Assembly: GCF_004341085.1 (NCBI RefSeq)
Contig: NZ_SLXW01000007.1
Location: 1-64,000 of the forward strand
Direction: 5' to 3'
Origin: Sphingomonas sp. PP-CE-1G-424
Lineage (GTDB): Bacteria > Pseudomonadota > Alphaproteobacteria > Sphingomonadales > Sphingomonadaceae
Length of the DNA: 64,000 bases
The stretch's first letter is position 1. The number at the start of each line of letters is the position of its first letter. Both the position numbers and the translations under genes were made by a program. Below are positions 42,451 through 51,539 of this stretch, piece after piece. The notes under the pieces are model-generated. The model did not search any database. It was not told the DNA's origin and was given only the letters and a program-made list of their open reading frames with translations.

Positions 42451-43926
42451 TCAGTGCGTGGCTTGCCCACGCGTTTGCCCAAGCGCGGCGAAATCCGCCC
42501 TTTCGTACAGCGCCCAGGCGGCCCCCGACAGGCGAGCGCTACGACGGACGACGAGCCGGCGATAGCGCTGTCCGCAGCGAACGATCGTCGGCGACGCCCT
42601 ATCGTGCACGCTCGGATCGATCTGCAGAAAGCGCCGCGCGGGACAGTCGCCGGTGATCGCGAGCGGATAGTGCGCCTCGGCCGCAGCCACGCGCAACACG
42701 GCGACGGGACGCAGGTGATCGACCATCACAGCGGCTCCGCGCGGCGCACGTGCCGCCATCGTCGCGATCGCTGCTCCGGGATCGCCGCGACGAAGCGCCG
42801 CTTGGGCGAGATTCTCGCAAAGGCTGGCGACGACGATCGCCCCGAGACCTAGCATCGCCAATACTCCGCCCCATCGACGCCTCCCCCCTCGACTGGCGCC
42901 CCGTGGCTGGACAAGCGCGTGCGCGATATCGTCAGCGACGAGCAACAGGATCGCGACCACGGTCAGCAGGAAATAGCGCGGAAAACTGCTGTTGCCGATC
43001 TGCAGAAGCGGGAAGAGCAGCGGAAAGACAGCGATCGCGACGATCGCGAACGGTCCGATAGCCGATCGCCGACTACGCACGCGGAGACCAAGCCACGCGA
43101 CCGCGACGACCGGCACAACGACGATCCCTCGTCCCACCCATTGCCCCGCATCGGGCAGTCCGAGCGTAGAGCTCACCATCCTTGTCATTGCAGTGGCCCA
43201 CCCGGCTAGCGAAAACCCGCTGTAATCGCCAACCTGCATACCGGTCGTGCTCAAGGCCGCAGCACCGAACGTCGTCCCGATCGCGAGGATACAGGCGCCG
43301 ATGCTGGGCAGCAGCAGGCGAATGGCCGAGCCGAGCGCCGCCTCGATCGGCATCCGTCGCGCCATTACCCACACCGCCCAGACGGCGATGGCCAAGACGA
43401 AGAACAGCATCGTCAGTTGCGAGAACAGCCCCAGCAGCGCCAACCCGCCGAGGCCCAAGGCCGTCCGCGGCGATCTGCACTGCGGGTCGTCGAGCACCCG
43501 GGCGACGCGCCAGATCATGGTCATCGCGGCGAGCAGCATCGGTGCGTAGCCGCGCGCCTCGGACCCGTAGTTGACGAGAATCGGCGAGACCGCGAACAGC
43601 AGCGCGGCGACCAGCGCATGGACGACGCCCTGCCGCGCACCGATCGCGCCGGCGACGAGGATGGTGAGCGTACCGGTCGCGATCGACAGGCTGCGCAGCG
43701 CGAGCGGCGCGGCGCCTAGACCCCACATCTGCATCCACAACGTGTTGAGGTGGTGGTTATTGTCGTGGTTGATGTCGAGGAACACGCCGAGCGGCGTTCG
43801 AGCCCGTGCTGCAAAGATCGCCGACCACGCCTCGTCGACCCACAGCCCGCCGCGTGCCGACCAGATCCGCAAGGCAAGACCCAGCAGAGCGATCGCAAAC
43901 AGGGCAGGGCGGTAGCGACGGCGCAC
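42451..43926 (-). CDS. GT-C (PMT/ArnT-like) integral membrane glycosyltransferase
   Basis: The 491-residue protein has about ten hydrophobic segments and the GT-C hallmark acidic motif in its first outer loop, GGLWVDEAWSAIF near 26-38, followed by a second conserved HDNNHHLNTLWMQ near 54-66 and SEARGYAPMLL near 123. A soluble C-terminal tail of about 110 residues follows. Such enzymes use polyprenyl-linked sugars in the periplasm. It starts with GTG at 43926, with GGTGAG close upstream. In this locus it might add side sugars to the exported capsule, which is unusual for ABC-dependent pathways; it could equally act on another glycan. Confidence 0.75.
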   Translation of the reverse strand: MRRRYRPALFAIALLGLALRIWSARGGLWVDEAWSAIFAARARTPLGVFLDINHDNNHHLNTLWMQMWGLGAAPLALRSLSIATGTLTILVAGAIGARQGVVHALVAALLFAVSPILVNYGSEARGYAPMLLAAMTMIWRVARVLDDPQCRSPRTALGLGGLALLGLFSQLTMLFFVLAIAVWAVWVMARRMPIEAALGSAIRLLLPSIGACILAIGTTFGAAALSTTGMQVGDYSGFSLAGWATAMTRMVSSTLGLPDAGQWVGRGIVVVPVVAVAWLGLRVRSRRSAIGPFAIVAIAVFPLLFPLLQIGNSSFPRYFLLTVVAILLLVADDIAHALVQPRGASRGGRRRWGGVLAMLGLGAIVVASLCENLAQAALRRGDPGAAIATMAARAPRGAAVMVDHLRPVAVLRVAAAEAHYPLAITGDCPARRFLQIDPSVHDRASPTIVRCGQRYRRLVVRRSARLSGAAWALYERADFAALGQTRGQATH

Positions 43927-44430
43927 GTCTCACCCGTAGGACATGCGCGTTAAGACCAGATTAGCTATGGCCACCGGTCGGCCCATCACTCACCCTTCTG
44001 GTTTGTTGCCAGGATGATTGCCGTGATGGAATGATCGCCTCTGGTCCACGTGACCTGAGCACAGGAAGGCGGTTTTCGTTGATTGGCAATCCAACGGCCG
44101 GAAACCGCGTGTCTCCAGATGCATTAAATCGTCTATCTGTGACGGTCGCAGCGACACCTCGGGCGCTGTCAGCCCAGCGGCGGATGGGAAAAAAATGCGC
44201 GCGCTATATGGCCCCATAGGATCGTGATACCGATAAGCCGGATCAAGCGCATCGATGCCGAATAGCCAATCCGCCGTATTACAGGCGGACCCTTTTGACA
44301 CACCTGTCATGGCGACAACGATCAGGCGATTCACCTAATCTTGCGCAGACGCGCATAAGTTGCAATCCGGAAGCAATGATGCCTTCCTTCGTTACTTTCT
44401 CTTCAACTGCGCCGGTCGGCAAGTTCGGTC
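43927..44430. other. Intergenic region before the alpha/beta-hydrolase-TPR gene
   Basis: About 500 bases between divergent genes. It contains a small hairpin CCGCC/GGCGG at 44271-44288 followed by TTTT, and a perfect TTGACA at 44295-44300 with only a weak -10-like match 16 bases further on. A 114-codon open frame on the minus strand has no recognisable features and I do not call it. The region is less GC-rich than the flanking genes. Confidence 0.5.
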
Positions 44431-45666
44431 ATGACCGATAAAACGCGGGCAGAGCGGCCGCCAACTGCCGAGTTATACCGTAGCGATACGATAATGGTCA
44501 GGCAGGTCGTTACCGGTTCATCGCAACGTTGGGTCATCACCTTTGATCATCACAGCATTGGTGATGGCTTCGACCGCTCTGGGTTTGGTGAAGAATTCCT
44601 GCTCGCCAATGGTATTTCCGCGATCCACGTTCTGGGACGCGGAAACGACTGGTATCAATACGAAGATATATTCGACGCATTGGCAACGGTTCGTGCAGCG
44701 ACAGCCGGCGCCGCGCGAAGGATAACGTATGGATCCAGTATGGGCGGCTATGCAGCGGTACGTTTCGCCGATGCGGTAGCGGCGGATGGTGTCCTAGCGC
44801 TATCCCCGCAATGGTCGATAAACCCTTCGCGCGCAGGTTGGGAACATCGGTGGCCGCAAGATTCTCACAGGATTCACTGGCTCGATTCAATTGATGGACC
44901 TGTCAGCTGTCGAGCCCAACCGGTGCTGATCTACGATCCGCACATGCCACTGGACCGCCGGCACGTCCGACACATCGCGGCGGAAACGCCGTCGCTGCTG
45001 ATTGCGGTTCCATACAGCGGGCATCCGGCGAGCACCTTTCTCGGCGAAATCAGTTTGCTGAAGCCGATGCTTGAGGATCTGCTGCATGATCGTTTCGACG
45101 CCAAGGCCGTGGCTGAGACGATCAGGGAGCGCCGGTCGACGAGTTCGGTCTATCTTGGCTCGCTTGCCGAGCGACAGCCCGATGTCCGTCCGCGTACGGC
45201 GCTGGCGCTGGCGCGCGCGGGGCACGCCGCACGGCCTGGCAGTATGCTCGGAATGCTCAGTCTAGCGCGTACCCTGACACGTACCGGCAACCACCTCGAA
45301 GCGGTGACGCTCCACCGCGAGCTCGCCATGCACACAGAGCGTATGCCGCTGTATCTGGTCCCCTTTGCGGATGCTCTTTGGCTGGCCGGTGCAAGGGGCG
45401 AAGCGCTTGCGATCGCACGAGAGGTGGTGGATGCGTTGCCAGCGCAGGCCCATCTCAGAAACTGGCGGGCCACAATGTTGTGGAAGAATGGCGAGCGGTC
45501 CGCGGCGATCGGCCAACAGAAGCAGGCCGTTGCGCTTAATCCGAAGAATAGCCGATATCGGCGCAAATTCTATCTGTACCGGATCGCACGATGCGGGTGG
45601 TGGTTACCCGACTTGCTCCGGCGGACGAGCTTAAAATGGGAAGCGTCACGCCAAGTTCAGTTATAG
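44431..45666 (+). CDS. Alpha/beta-hydrolase-fold protein with C-terminal TPR-like repeats
   Basis: In the 411-residue protein the first 220 residues show a hydrolase-like core: WVITFDHHSIGDG near 34-46, the nucleophile elbow YGSSMGGYAA with Ser103, and a possible acid/His region near IAVPYSGHPAS. Helical repeats follow (RTALALARAGHAARPGSMLGML, RTLTRTGNHLEAVTLHRELA, RGEALAIAREVVDALP, RSAAIGQQKQAVALNP). The combination of hydrolase and TPR occurs beside capsule genes and could serve as a deacetylase, acyltransferase or regulator of chain release. No ribosome binding site is obvious. It is the last gene that looks linked to the capsule region. Confidence 0.65.
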   Translation: MTDKTRAERPPTAELYRSDTIMVRQVVTGSSQRWVITFDHHSIGDGFDRSGFGEEFLLANGISAIHVLGRGNDWYQYEDIFDALATVRAATAGAARRITYGSSMGGYAAVRFADAVAADGVLALSPQWSINPSRAGWEHRWPQDSHRIHWLDSIDGPVSCRAQPVLIYDPHMPLDRRHVRHIAAETPSLLIAVPYSGHPASTFLGEISLLKPMLEDLLHDRFDAKAVAETIRERRSTSSVYLGSLAERQPDVRPRTALALARAGHAARPGSMLGMLSLARTLTRTGNHLEAVTLHRELAMHTERMPLYLVPFADALWLAGARGEALAIAREVVDALPAQAHLRNWRATMLWKNGERSAAIGQQKQAVALNPKNSRYRRKFYLYRIARCGWWLPDLLRRTSLKWEASRQVQL

Positions 45667-45951
45667 GTGACAGGAACCAGCGCTTGAGCAGCACCGCAGG
45701 CTTCATGCGTACCAACCACTGTTTCCACCTTGCCACGAGAAAATACTTGGGAGCCGGGACTGTATTGTCGCTAAATTGGCTGGTCAGACGAGCGACCAAA
45801 CACCCGGGACAGCCCGAGGCAGCCTTGTATCGCCATCAGCATGCATACCTCTGACCTTCCCTCCGAAGATTCGAACACGCCCGGTACAAGAGGAAAACGA
45901 AAGGTGAAGATTTCGCTTTCCTTCGACTCGGCGGTGACTCATAGAATCACG

Positions 45952-46434
45952 ATGCCGATCCGCCCCGAAAACCGCTGGCTCTATCCGATCGACTGGCCGC
46001 AACTGTCGCAGGCGATCCGGTTCGACCGCGCCGGCGCGCGGTGCGAGCGGTGCGCGCGGCCGCACCGGCGGTTCGTCGCGCATCTCGGCGACGGACGCTG
46101 GTGGGACGGCGATGCGGCATGCTGGCGGTCGGCGCGCGGACGGCGGGTCGCGGTGCGCGATCGCTTCGAGCTGGGCAGCGTCCGGACGACCTATGTGGTG
46201 CTCGCCTGCGCGCATCTCGACCATGATCCGGGCCACAACATGCCCGCCAACCTCGCCGCGCTTTGCCAGCGCTGCCACATGCTCCACGACGCGGCCGAAC
46301 ATCGCTGGCAACGCTGGTGGAACGTCTTCCGCCTGTGCGCGCTGCGCGACCTCTACGAGGATCCCCGCCTGACGCACGCACGGAGCGCCCGACGTCCCGT
46401 GTCGGCGCGAGGTGAGGGTGCGGCGCTGGCGTAG
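45952..46434 (+). CDS. HNH-endonuclease-like zinc protein
   Basis: The 160-residue protein has two CxxC pairs (CERCARPH near 27 and LCQRCHMLHDAAEHRW near 106) and an HNH-like core CAHLDHDPGHNMPANLAALC. This is the arrangement of small HNH nucleases in which the CxxC pairs bind structural zinc. The start at 45952 is the best family fit; an earlier ATG at 45841 would add 37 residues with no support. It lies between the capsule genes and the RiPP genes and may belong to neither. Nuclease activity is unproven. Confidence 0.65.
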   Translation: MPIRPENRWLYPIDWPQLSQAIRFDRAGARCERCARPHRRFVAHLGDGRWWDGDAACWRSARGRRVAVRDRFELGSVRTTYVVLACAHLDHDPGHNMPANLAALCQRCHMLHDAAEHRWQRWWNVFRLCALRDLYEDPRLTHARSARRPVSARGEGAALA

Positions 46435-46477
46435 ACCGCAGGACGGCGCGCACTTGCTCGCGGCGCGGCGGACCCGC

Positions 46478-48313
46478 ATGCTGCACCATGCGCTTTTTCC
46501 GCCATCAGGTCGCACGCCAGAGTCTCATCGGGTGACCCCGTTGGGCACGGCAGCCGGTGACGCCGCAGTCCCCGAGCCCAGGACGTCGCTGATCGCCGAC
46601 GTCCGCGCATTGGTCGGCGATTTCGTCCGCCATGGCGGGCGTCGGCTGGCCGTAGCGGTCGCATTGATGCTCGCGGGCGGCGTGCTCGAAGGCGTCGGGC
46701 TCGCGTTGCTCGTGCCGATCTTCTCGCTGCTGGCACCACAGACGGGCGGGCGCTGGCGGGCGATGATGGTCGAGGCGCTGGCGTCGGTCGGGCTCGTCTC
46801 GCAGCTGACACAGCTGGCGGCGGTGCTGCTGGCCTTCTGCCTGCTGGTCGGTCTCCGCGCGGTGGTGCTGGCAACGCGCGACCGGCTGGTCTCCGACCTG
46901 ACGCTGGGGTTCGTCGATCATCGCCGGCTGATGCTGGTCACCGATCTGGCGCGGGCGCGCTGGTCGGCGCTGGCGCGGCTGCGGCACGCGCGGATCGGCC
47001 ATATCCTGTCGAGCGAGATCGCCCGGCTTGCGCTCGCCTGCTCGATGCTGCTGACGATCATGATGGCGGCGATTATGCTCGTGACGCAGGCGATCCTGAT
47101 GCTGCTGCTGTCGCCGGTCATCGCGCTGCTGACGATCGGCCTCGCGCTGCTCGGTCTGGCGCTGCTGGTGCCGCTGTCGCGTCGTGCGGCGACCGTCGGC
47201 ACGTCGAGCGCGCGGTTCGCGTTCCGGATCGCCGGCGAGGCTGCGCAGTTCCTCGGCGGGCTCAAGATCGCGATCGCGCACGACATGGCCGACGCGTTCG
47301 TCGCGCAGATCGCGCAGGAGAGCGGCCACCTCCGCGCCCAGCTCGATGCGCAGCGCCGCTTCCAGTCGCGCGTGTCGATCGCGTCGGCGAGCGTAGCCTC
47401 GCTGGTCGGTGCGGCCCTGATCTTCGGCGCGGTGCTGATGGGCGTACCGACGGTGACTCTGTTCGCCGCGCTGGTCGTGCTGGTGCGGATGAGCGGCCCG
47501 GTCCGGTCGCTGCAGCAGAGCACGCAGCAATTGTTCGGCGTCCTGCCCGCCTTCACCGCGTTGCGCGCGCTGAAGGTCGATCTCGGCGATCCCGTGACGG
47601 CCTTGCCCGATGCCACAATGGGGTCGGTGCGACACGGGCCGCTGCGCTTCGAGCAGGTGGCGTTCCGCTATCCGGATGCGCTAGCGCCGGTCTTCACCGG
47701 GCTCGATTTCACGATCGGCGTCGGCGAGATGGTCGGGCTGTCCGGCCCGTCGGGCACCGGCAAGACCAGCCTCGTCGATCTGCTGACCGGGCTGCTCGAA
47801 CCGACCGCGGGACGGATCATGATCGGCGACGGGGTGCTCGGCTCTGCCACGCTGGCCGGCTGGCGGCGTCGGCTCGCCTATGTGCCGCAGGACTCCTACC
47901 TGATCAACGACAGCCTGCGACGCAACCTGACCTGGGGCAGCGCCGTGCGCGCCGACGCCGATCTCTGGCAGGCGCTGGCGCTGGCGGGCGCGGCCGACAT
48001 GGTCGCGGCGATGCCCGGCGGGCTCGAGACCCGGGTCGACGAACGCGGCACGCGGCTGTCGGGCGGCGAACGCCAGCGGATCGCGCTCGCGCGCGCGATC
48101 CTGCGCGATCCCGACCTGCTGATCCTCGACGAGGCGACCAACGCGATCGACGTCGCGACCGAACAGGCGGTGATCGCCAACCTCCGGCGCGCGCTGCCGC
48201 GCACGACGATCCTGATCGTCGCGCACCGCGAGGAGACGCTGCGCGCCTGCGACCGCGTGATCGCGCTGGAGGCCTTCAGGCCCGCGGAGATCCACTCCGC
48301 CGCACCGCGCTGA
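46478..48313 (+). CDS. ABC exporter (probable lasso peptide transporter, D protein)
   Basis: The 611-residue single-chain ABC exporter has six predicted membrane segments in its first 330 residues and a C-terminal ATPase: Walker A GPSGTGKTS near 421, signature LSGGERQRIALARA near 526, Walker B LLILDEATNAID, H-loop VAHRE. Lasso clusters carry such a D protein, which exports the mature peptide and gives immunity. There is no C39 peptidase domain, as expected when a separate B2 protease removes the leader. The start is uncertain: ATG 46478 or GTG 46532. It faces the B2 gene tail-to-tail with 27 bases between, so it is not in the same transcript. Confidence 0.82.
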   Translation: MLHHALFPPSGRTPESHRVTPLGTAAGDAAVPEPRTSLIADVRALVGDFVRHGGRRLAVAVALMLAGGVLEGVGLALLVPIFSLLAPQTGGRWRAMMVEALASVGLVSQLTQLAAVLLAFCLLVGLRAVVLATRDRLVSDLTLGFVDHRRLMLVTDLARARWSALARLRHARIGHILSSEIARLALACSMLLTIMMAAIMLVTQAILMLLLSPVIALLTIGLALLGLALLVPLSRRAATVGTSSARFAFRIAGEAAQFLGGLKIAIAHDMADAFVAQIAQESGHLRAQLDAQRRFQSRVSIASASVASLVGAALIFGAVLMGVPTVTLFAALVVLVRMSGPVRSLQQSTQQLFGVLPAFTALRALKVDLGDPVTALPDATMGSVRHGPLRFEQVAFRYPDALAPVFTGLDFTIGVGEMVGLSGPSGTGKTSLVDLLTGLLEPTAGRIMIGDGVLGSATLAGWRRRLAYVPQDSYLINDSLRRNLTWGSAVRADADLWQALALAGAADMVAAMPGGLETRVDERGTRLSGGERQRIALARAILRDPDLLILDEATNAIDVATEQAVIANLRRALPRTTILIVAHREETLRACDRVIALEAFRPAEIHSAAPR

Positions 48314-48340
48314 ACCCCGCGTCCCGGCCCGCGCGGCCCG

Positions 48341-48808
48341 TCACGTAAAGCGACCGACCTCGGCCAGCCCCGGATCGACCGGATAGCCGGTGACCTGCAA
48401 CCGGCCCGCGTCGAGCCAAGCATGCGCCACCAGCTTGGTCCCCGTCGGGTCGCCGACGCCGAGATGCAGGACGCTACTGATCCCGCGGCGCGCCAGCATC
48501 GCGCGCGCGGCGATCGCCTGCTGCAGGCACTGCGTACGGAAGGGCAGCCACGGCGCCACCGCAGCAATCGCCCAGCGGACCGCGAACACGCTGGTCTCCT
48601 TGTCGGGAGACAGCGGGGCAGGGGGGGCGGGGGATCGTGACGGGACCATGCCGCCCAGATGCCGGGCGAGAACCCGGAACGGCAACAGGCTGCGCAGACG
48701 CGCCGTCAGCAGCGCCGCCATCGCCTCGACCACCAGGCGTCGGTCGGCACGACGCATCCGCGCTGCAGTCCCGAGCTTGCGTAGCGCCCTGCCACTCCCG
48801 AGTGTCAT
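48341..48808 (-). CDS. Lasso peptide B2 protease (transglutaminase-like fold)
   Basis: The 155-residue protein matches the B2/transglut_core3 family, which removes the leader from a lasso precursor. The catalytic Cys94 is in RTQCLQQAIAARAMLARRG, and His129 in LVAHAWLDAG with Asp133. The N-terminal half (helical, RADRRLVVEAMAALLTARLRSLLPFRVLARHLG) is typical of these proteins. The ATG overlaps the stop of the upstream beta-hydroxylase gene (ATGA), so leader removal and hydroxylation are coupled at the translational level. B1 lies 4.4 kb away, an unusual separation. Confidence 0.87.
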   Translation of the reverse strand: MTLGSGRALRKLGTAARMRRADRRLVVEAMAALLTARLRSLLPFRVLARHLGGMVPSRSPAPPAPLSPDKETSVFAVRWAIAAVAPWLPFRTQCLQQAIAARAMLARRGISSVLHLGVGDPTGTKLVAHAWLDAGRLQVTGYPVDPGLAEVGRFT

Positions 48809-49440
48809 CGCGATAGCGGCCCCCCGGTCTTGGCCCGATCCAGCAGGTCTTCGAGCCAGCGATCGACGATCGCATCGATCACCAGATGAACGCGCGCGGT
48901 CGTGCCCGCATTGGTCACCGAATGCGGATCGGCCAGCCGCAGATACCAGACGCTGCCGGGCGCCATCGACACGCGCGTGCCGTTCAGCCGGAAATCCACA
49001 TCGGGGTTAGTCGCGACCGGGATGTGCAGCCGCGCGCGCGCCTGTTCGGCCGCGAGGTCGTAATCGCGGTGCGTCTTGATCGCCGATCCGGGCGCCAGCC
49101 GCATCAGCCGCACCGCCTCGATCGGACAGGCAAACGCCGCGAGGACCTGTGTGAAATACGGGCACAGCACGAGCAGCGCGGTATCCTCCCAGTCGCGACA
49201 GCCGGGATCCGGCGCGATCCGCAGGATCGGATGCGTGACGCCAACCGGCGCGCGCAACGGCAGCACGCTCCAGTCGCCGGTGTAATGCTGCGGCACGAAA
49301 TGCGCGGTCCAGGTGTCGGCATCGAGCAGCGCCAGATCGTCCGCGAGACGAACCGGATCGAACGCCAGCGGCAGGCACAGCCGATCCGGCCACCCAGCGT
49401 CGGCGCCGTGTCCGTGCAGTTGTCCGCCAAGCCCCGCCAC
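48805..49440 (-). CDS. Aspartyl/asparaginyl beta-hydroxylase-like 2OG oxygenase
   Basis: The 211-residue protein shows the Asp_Arg_Hydrox pattern: THRDYD with His124-x-Asp126, RLHIPVATNPDVDFRLNG, MAPGSVWYLRLADPHSV with the distal His173, and RVHLVIDA supplying the 2-oxoglutarate-binding Arg. It should hydroxylate an Asp or Asn side chain. Beta-hydroxy-Asp is known in some lasso peptides, and the predicted core here has Asp8, Asp16, Asn7 and Asn12. It is coupled to the B2 protease by a 4-base overlap, the strongest positional link of any tailoring enzyme to the lasso machinery. Confidence 0.82.
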   Translation of the reverse strand: MAGLGGQLHGHGADAGWPDRLCLPLAFDPVRLADDLALLDADTWTAHFVPQHYTGDWSVLPLRAPVGVTHPILRIAPDPGCRDWEDTALLVLCPYFTQVLAAFACPIEAVRLMRLAPGSAIKTHRDYDLAAEQARARLHIPVATNPDVDFRLNGTRVSMAPGSVWYLRLADPHSVTNAGTTARVHLVIDAIVDRWLEDLLDRAKTGGPLSR

Positions 49441-49576
49441 GATACCCCGTCTCCGATCGCCGCAGCGTAAGAGGCGGCGACGCCGATGCCAAGCAGGCGC
49501 CGGTCAAGCACCGATGCCACACGGATACCGGGGGGCCGCACCCCGAAACGCTGCGGTATCATGCGAAGGAGAGCCC

Positions 49577-50812
49577 GTGGCCACGATGTCCAACCGCGAT
49601 GCCATGGCGGCCGACACGGCCATCGGCGCCTCGCCGCTCGCCGCGTTCCGCACTCTGGTGCTGGCCGACGATACGTTGCAGGCCCGGCTCGGCGCGATCG
49701 AACGCCCCGATCGCTATATCACCGACGCAATCGCGCTCGCGGCCGCGCATGGCATCCCGCTCGAGGCGGACGCGATCCGCGACGCGATCCTGCCGATGGG
49801 GCGTCCGAAGCCCCCTCCGATCACGCTCGATCGCTGGCCCCCGCGCGGCTGGCTGCCGATCCACGCGGTGGAGACCGGCGCCGCCCCCGCGTTCGACTGG
49901 GCCTGGTTCGGTGCCCAGGCGCTCGACGCGCCCTTCTACGGGGATATGATCCGCCGGTTCACAGCGCGCTCGTTCAACCGGATGTTTCGCGTACGGACCG
50001 ATCTGGCTACGCTCGTCGACGGCAGAGATGCCGTAATCGGACCGGTGCCCGCCGGCTTCATCCACCATATGTCGCGATGCGGCTCGACGCTGGTCGCACA
50101 GATGCTGGGTGCCGATCCGCATCACGTCGTGCTTTCCGAACCCGCACCGCTCGATGCGGTCGTGCGCTGGGCGCTGCAATCGGAGACGCCGCGAGACGAT
50201 CAGGTCACGGCGCTGCGGGCGGTCGTCGCCGCGCTCGGTCGCGACCGGTCGGGCCAGACGCGCCGCGTCGTCTTCAAGCTCGACAGCTGGCACGCAGTGG
50301 CGCTGCCGCTGTTCCGCGCGGCGTTTCCCGAAACGCCCTGGGTGTTCCTGTACCGCGATCCGGTCGAGATACTCGTCTCGCAGCAGCGGCAGCGTGGCAT
50401 CCACACAGTGCCGGGGCTGTTGCCGGCGAGCATCGTCGACATCGCGGGCGGCGCGGCCATGGCCGCGGATCGCTATGCGGCGTGCGTCCTCAAGCGGATC
50501 GGCGAGGCGGTCCTGGATCATTGGCCCCTCGATCATTCGCCGTCGGGAGGCGGACTGCTGGTCGACTATGCGGAAATGCCGGATGCGGTCGTCGATCGGA
50601 TCGCCCCGCATTTCGGATTCGTGCCCGACGCCGGCCAGCGCGCTGCGATGATGCAGGTGGCGACGCGCGACGCCAAGGCGCCCGACCGGCGCTTCACACC
50701 CGACACTACCGCGAAACGACGCGATGCGACCCCCGAGATCGAAGCGGCGCGCGTCCTAGTCGATCCGGTCCATGCCAGGCTCGAGACCTTGCGCAAGGCC
50801 TCAAAACCATGA
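49577..50812 (+). CDS. Sulfotransferase with Nif11-like N-terminal domain
   Basis: The 411-residue protein has two parts. Residues 19-71 resemble the Nif11 domain (pattern F-x6-DDTLQARL...A-LAAAHGI-L-A-IRDAI), better known as a RiPP leader. Residues 160-400 are a sulfotransferase domain: P-loop MSRCGSTL at 165-172, VFLYRDPVEILVS near 256-268 for 3'-phosphate binding. I chose the GTG at 49577 because AAGGAG lies five bases before it; an ATG at 49586 is the alternative. It points away from the hydroxylase-B2 pair and is followed by an intrinsic terminator. It may sulfate the peptide, with the Nif11-like part contacting a partner. Confidence 0.75.
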   Translation: MATMSNRDAMAADTAIGASPLAAFRTLVLADDTLQARLGAIERPDRYITDAIALAAAHGIPLEADAIRDAILPMGRPKPPPITLDRWPPRGWLPIHAVETGAAPAFDWAWFGAQALDAPFYGDMIRRFTARSFNRMFRVRTDLATLVDGRDAVIGPVPAGFIHHMSRCGSTLVAQMLGADPHHVVLSEPAPLDAVVRWALQSETPRDDQVTALRAVVAALGRDRSGQTRRVVFKLDSWHAVALPLFRAAFPETPWVFLYRDPVEILVSQQRQRGIHTVPGLLPASIVDIAGGAAMAADRYAACVLKRIGEAVLDHWPLDHSPSGGGLLVDYAEMPDAVVDRIAPHFGFVPDAGQRAAMMQVATRDAKAPDRRFTPDTTAKRRDATPEIEAARVLVDPVHARLETLRKASKP

Positions 50813-50851
50813 CCCAGCCTGCAACAGTATAATGTTTGCGCTAAACTTGAT

Positions 50852-50878
50852 CGAAAATCGATCATGATTTTCGTTTTT
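50852..50878 (+). terminator. Intrinsic terminator after the sulfotransferase gene
   Basis: CGAAAATC at 50852-50859 pairs with GATTTTCG at 50866-50873 around a 6-base loop, directly followed by TTTTT at 50874-50878. It is about 40 bases after the stop codon, in an AT-rich gap that must also hold the promoter of the tail-collar gene. Confidence 0.6.
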
Positions 50879-50951
50879 GCTGTCATCTGCATGATGTTGA
50901 CTTCTAGTATCAATATATCGATTGTAACCTCTGACCAGGGGAGAATGTCAT

Positions 50952-51539
50952 ATGGGTGCCGAACCATTTTTAGGCGAAATCTGCATTCTCGGGTTCACGT
51001 TTGCACCATCTGGCTATGCTTTATGCAATGGGCAGATCATGTCCATCGCTCAGAACACCGCGCTGTTTTCCTTGCTGGGCACGACTTATGGCGGCAACGG
51101 CTCGACGACGTTTGCGCTCCCCGATCTGCGCGGTCGCGCTCCAATCCATTTCGGACAAGGGCCTAGCCTTGCGCCATATGCCCAAGGCCAGGTCGGCGGT
51201 ATAGAGGCAACCACGCTTACGACTGCTCAGTTGCCCGCGCATACGCATGGTTTCGCCGACAACGGCTCGGCACTGAACGCGATAACGACCAAGGCAACCT
51301 CTCAGATACCGGCTGCGGGCTCGTTTCTGGCCAGGACCGTCGACGGCAGTACGTCGGGCGCCCAGCCGCTCATCTATGTCCCGGCAGGTACAGCCGGCAC
51401 GTCCGTGGCAATGGGCGGCCTGAACGTCGCAGGGACCATTGCACCCACAGGCCAGAACCAGCCGGTTCCGATCATGCAGCCGTATCTTGTGCTAAACTAT
51501 TCGATAGCCCTCCAGGGTATTTTCCCGTCGCGCAACTAG
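50952..51539 (+). CDS. Phage tail-collar domain protein (microcystin-dependent protein type)
   Basis: The 195-residue protein opens GAEPFLGEICILGFTFAPSGYALCNGQIM, has TTYGGNGSTTFALPDLRGRAPIH near 45-67 and LPAHTHGF near 97, and ends MQPYLVLNYSIALQGIFPSRN. This is the complete pattern of Mdp-type tail-collar proteins, which in non-phage genomes form small clusters of unknown function and are probably trimeric surface or tail-like fibres. GGGGAGA precedes the ATG. No other phage genes are nearby, so this is not a prophage. Usually two or three such genes lie in tandem; here there is one. Confidence 0.85.
   Translation: MGAEPFLGEICILGFTFAPSGYALCNGQIMSIAQNTALFSLLGTTYGGNGSTTFALPDLRGRAPIHFGQGPSLAPYAQGQVGGIEATTLTTAQLPAHTHGFADNGSALNAITTKATSQIPAAGSFLARTVDGSTSGAQPLIYVPAGTAGTSVAMGGLNVAGTIAPTGQNQPVPIMQPYLVLNYSIALQGIFPSRN

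Noticed and set aside
43990..44334. 114-codon minus-strand open frame in the 43.9-44.4 kb gap
   Set aside because: No ribosome binding site, domain or signal features; probably chance.
45591..45854. 87-codon plus-strand frame between hydrolase-TPR and HNH genes
   Set aside because: Overlaps the end of the hydrolase-TPR gene in another frame and has no recognisable features.
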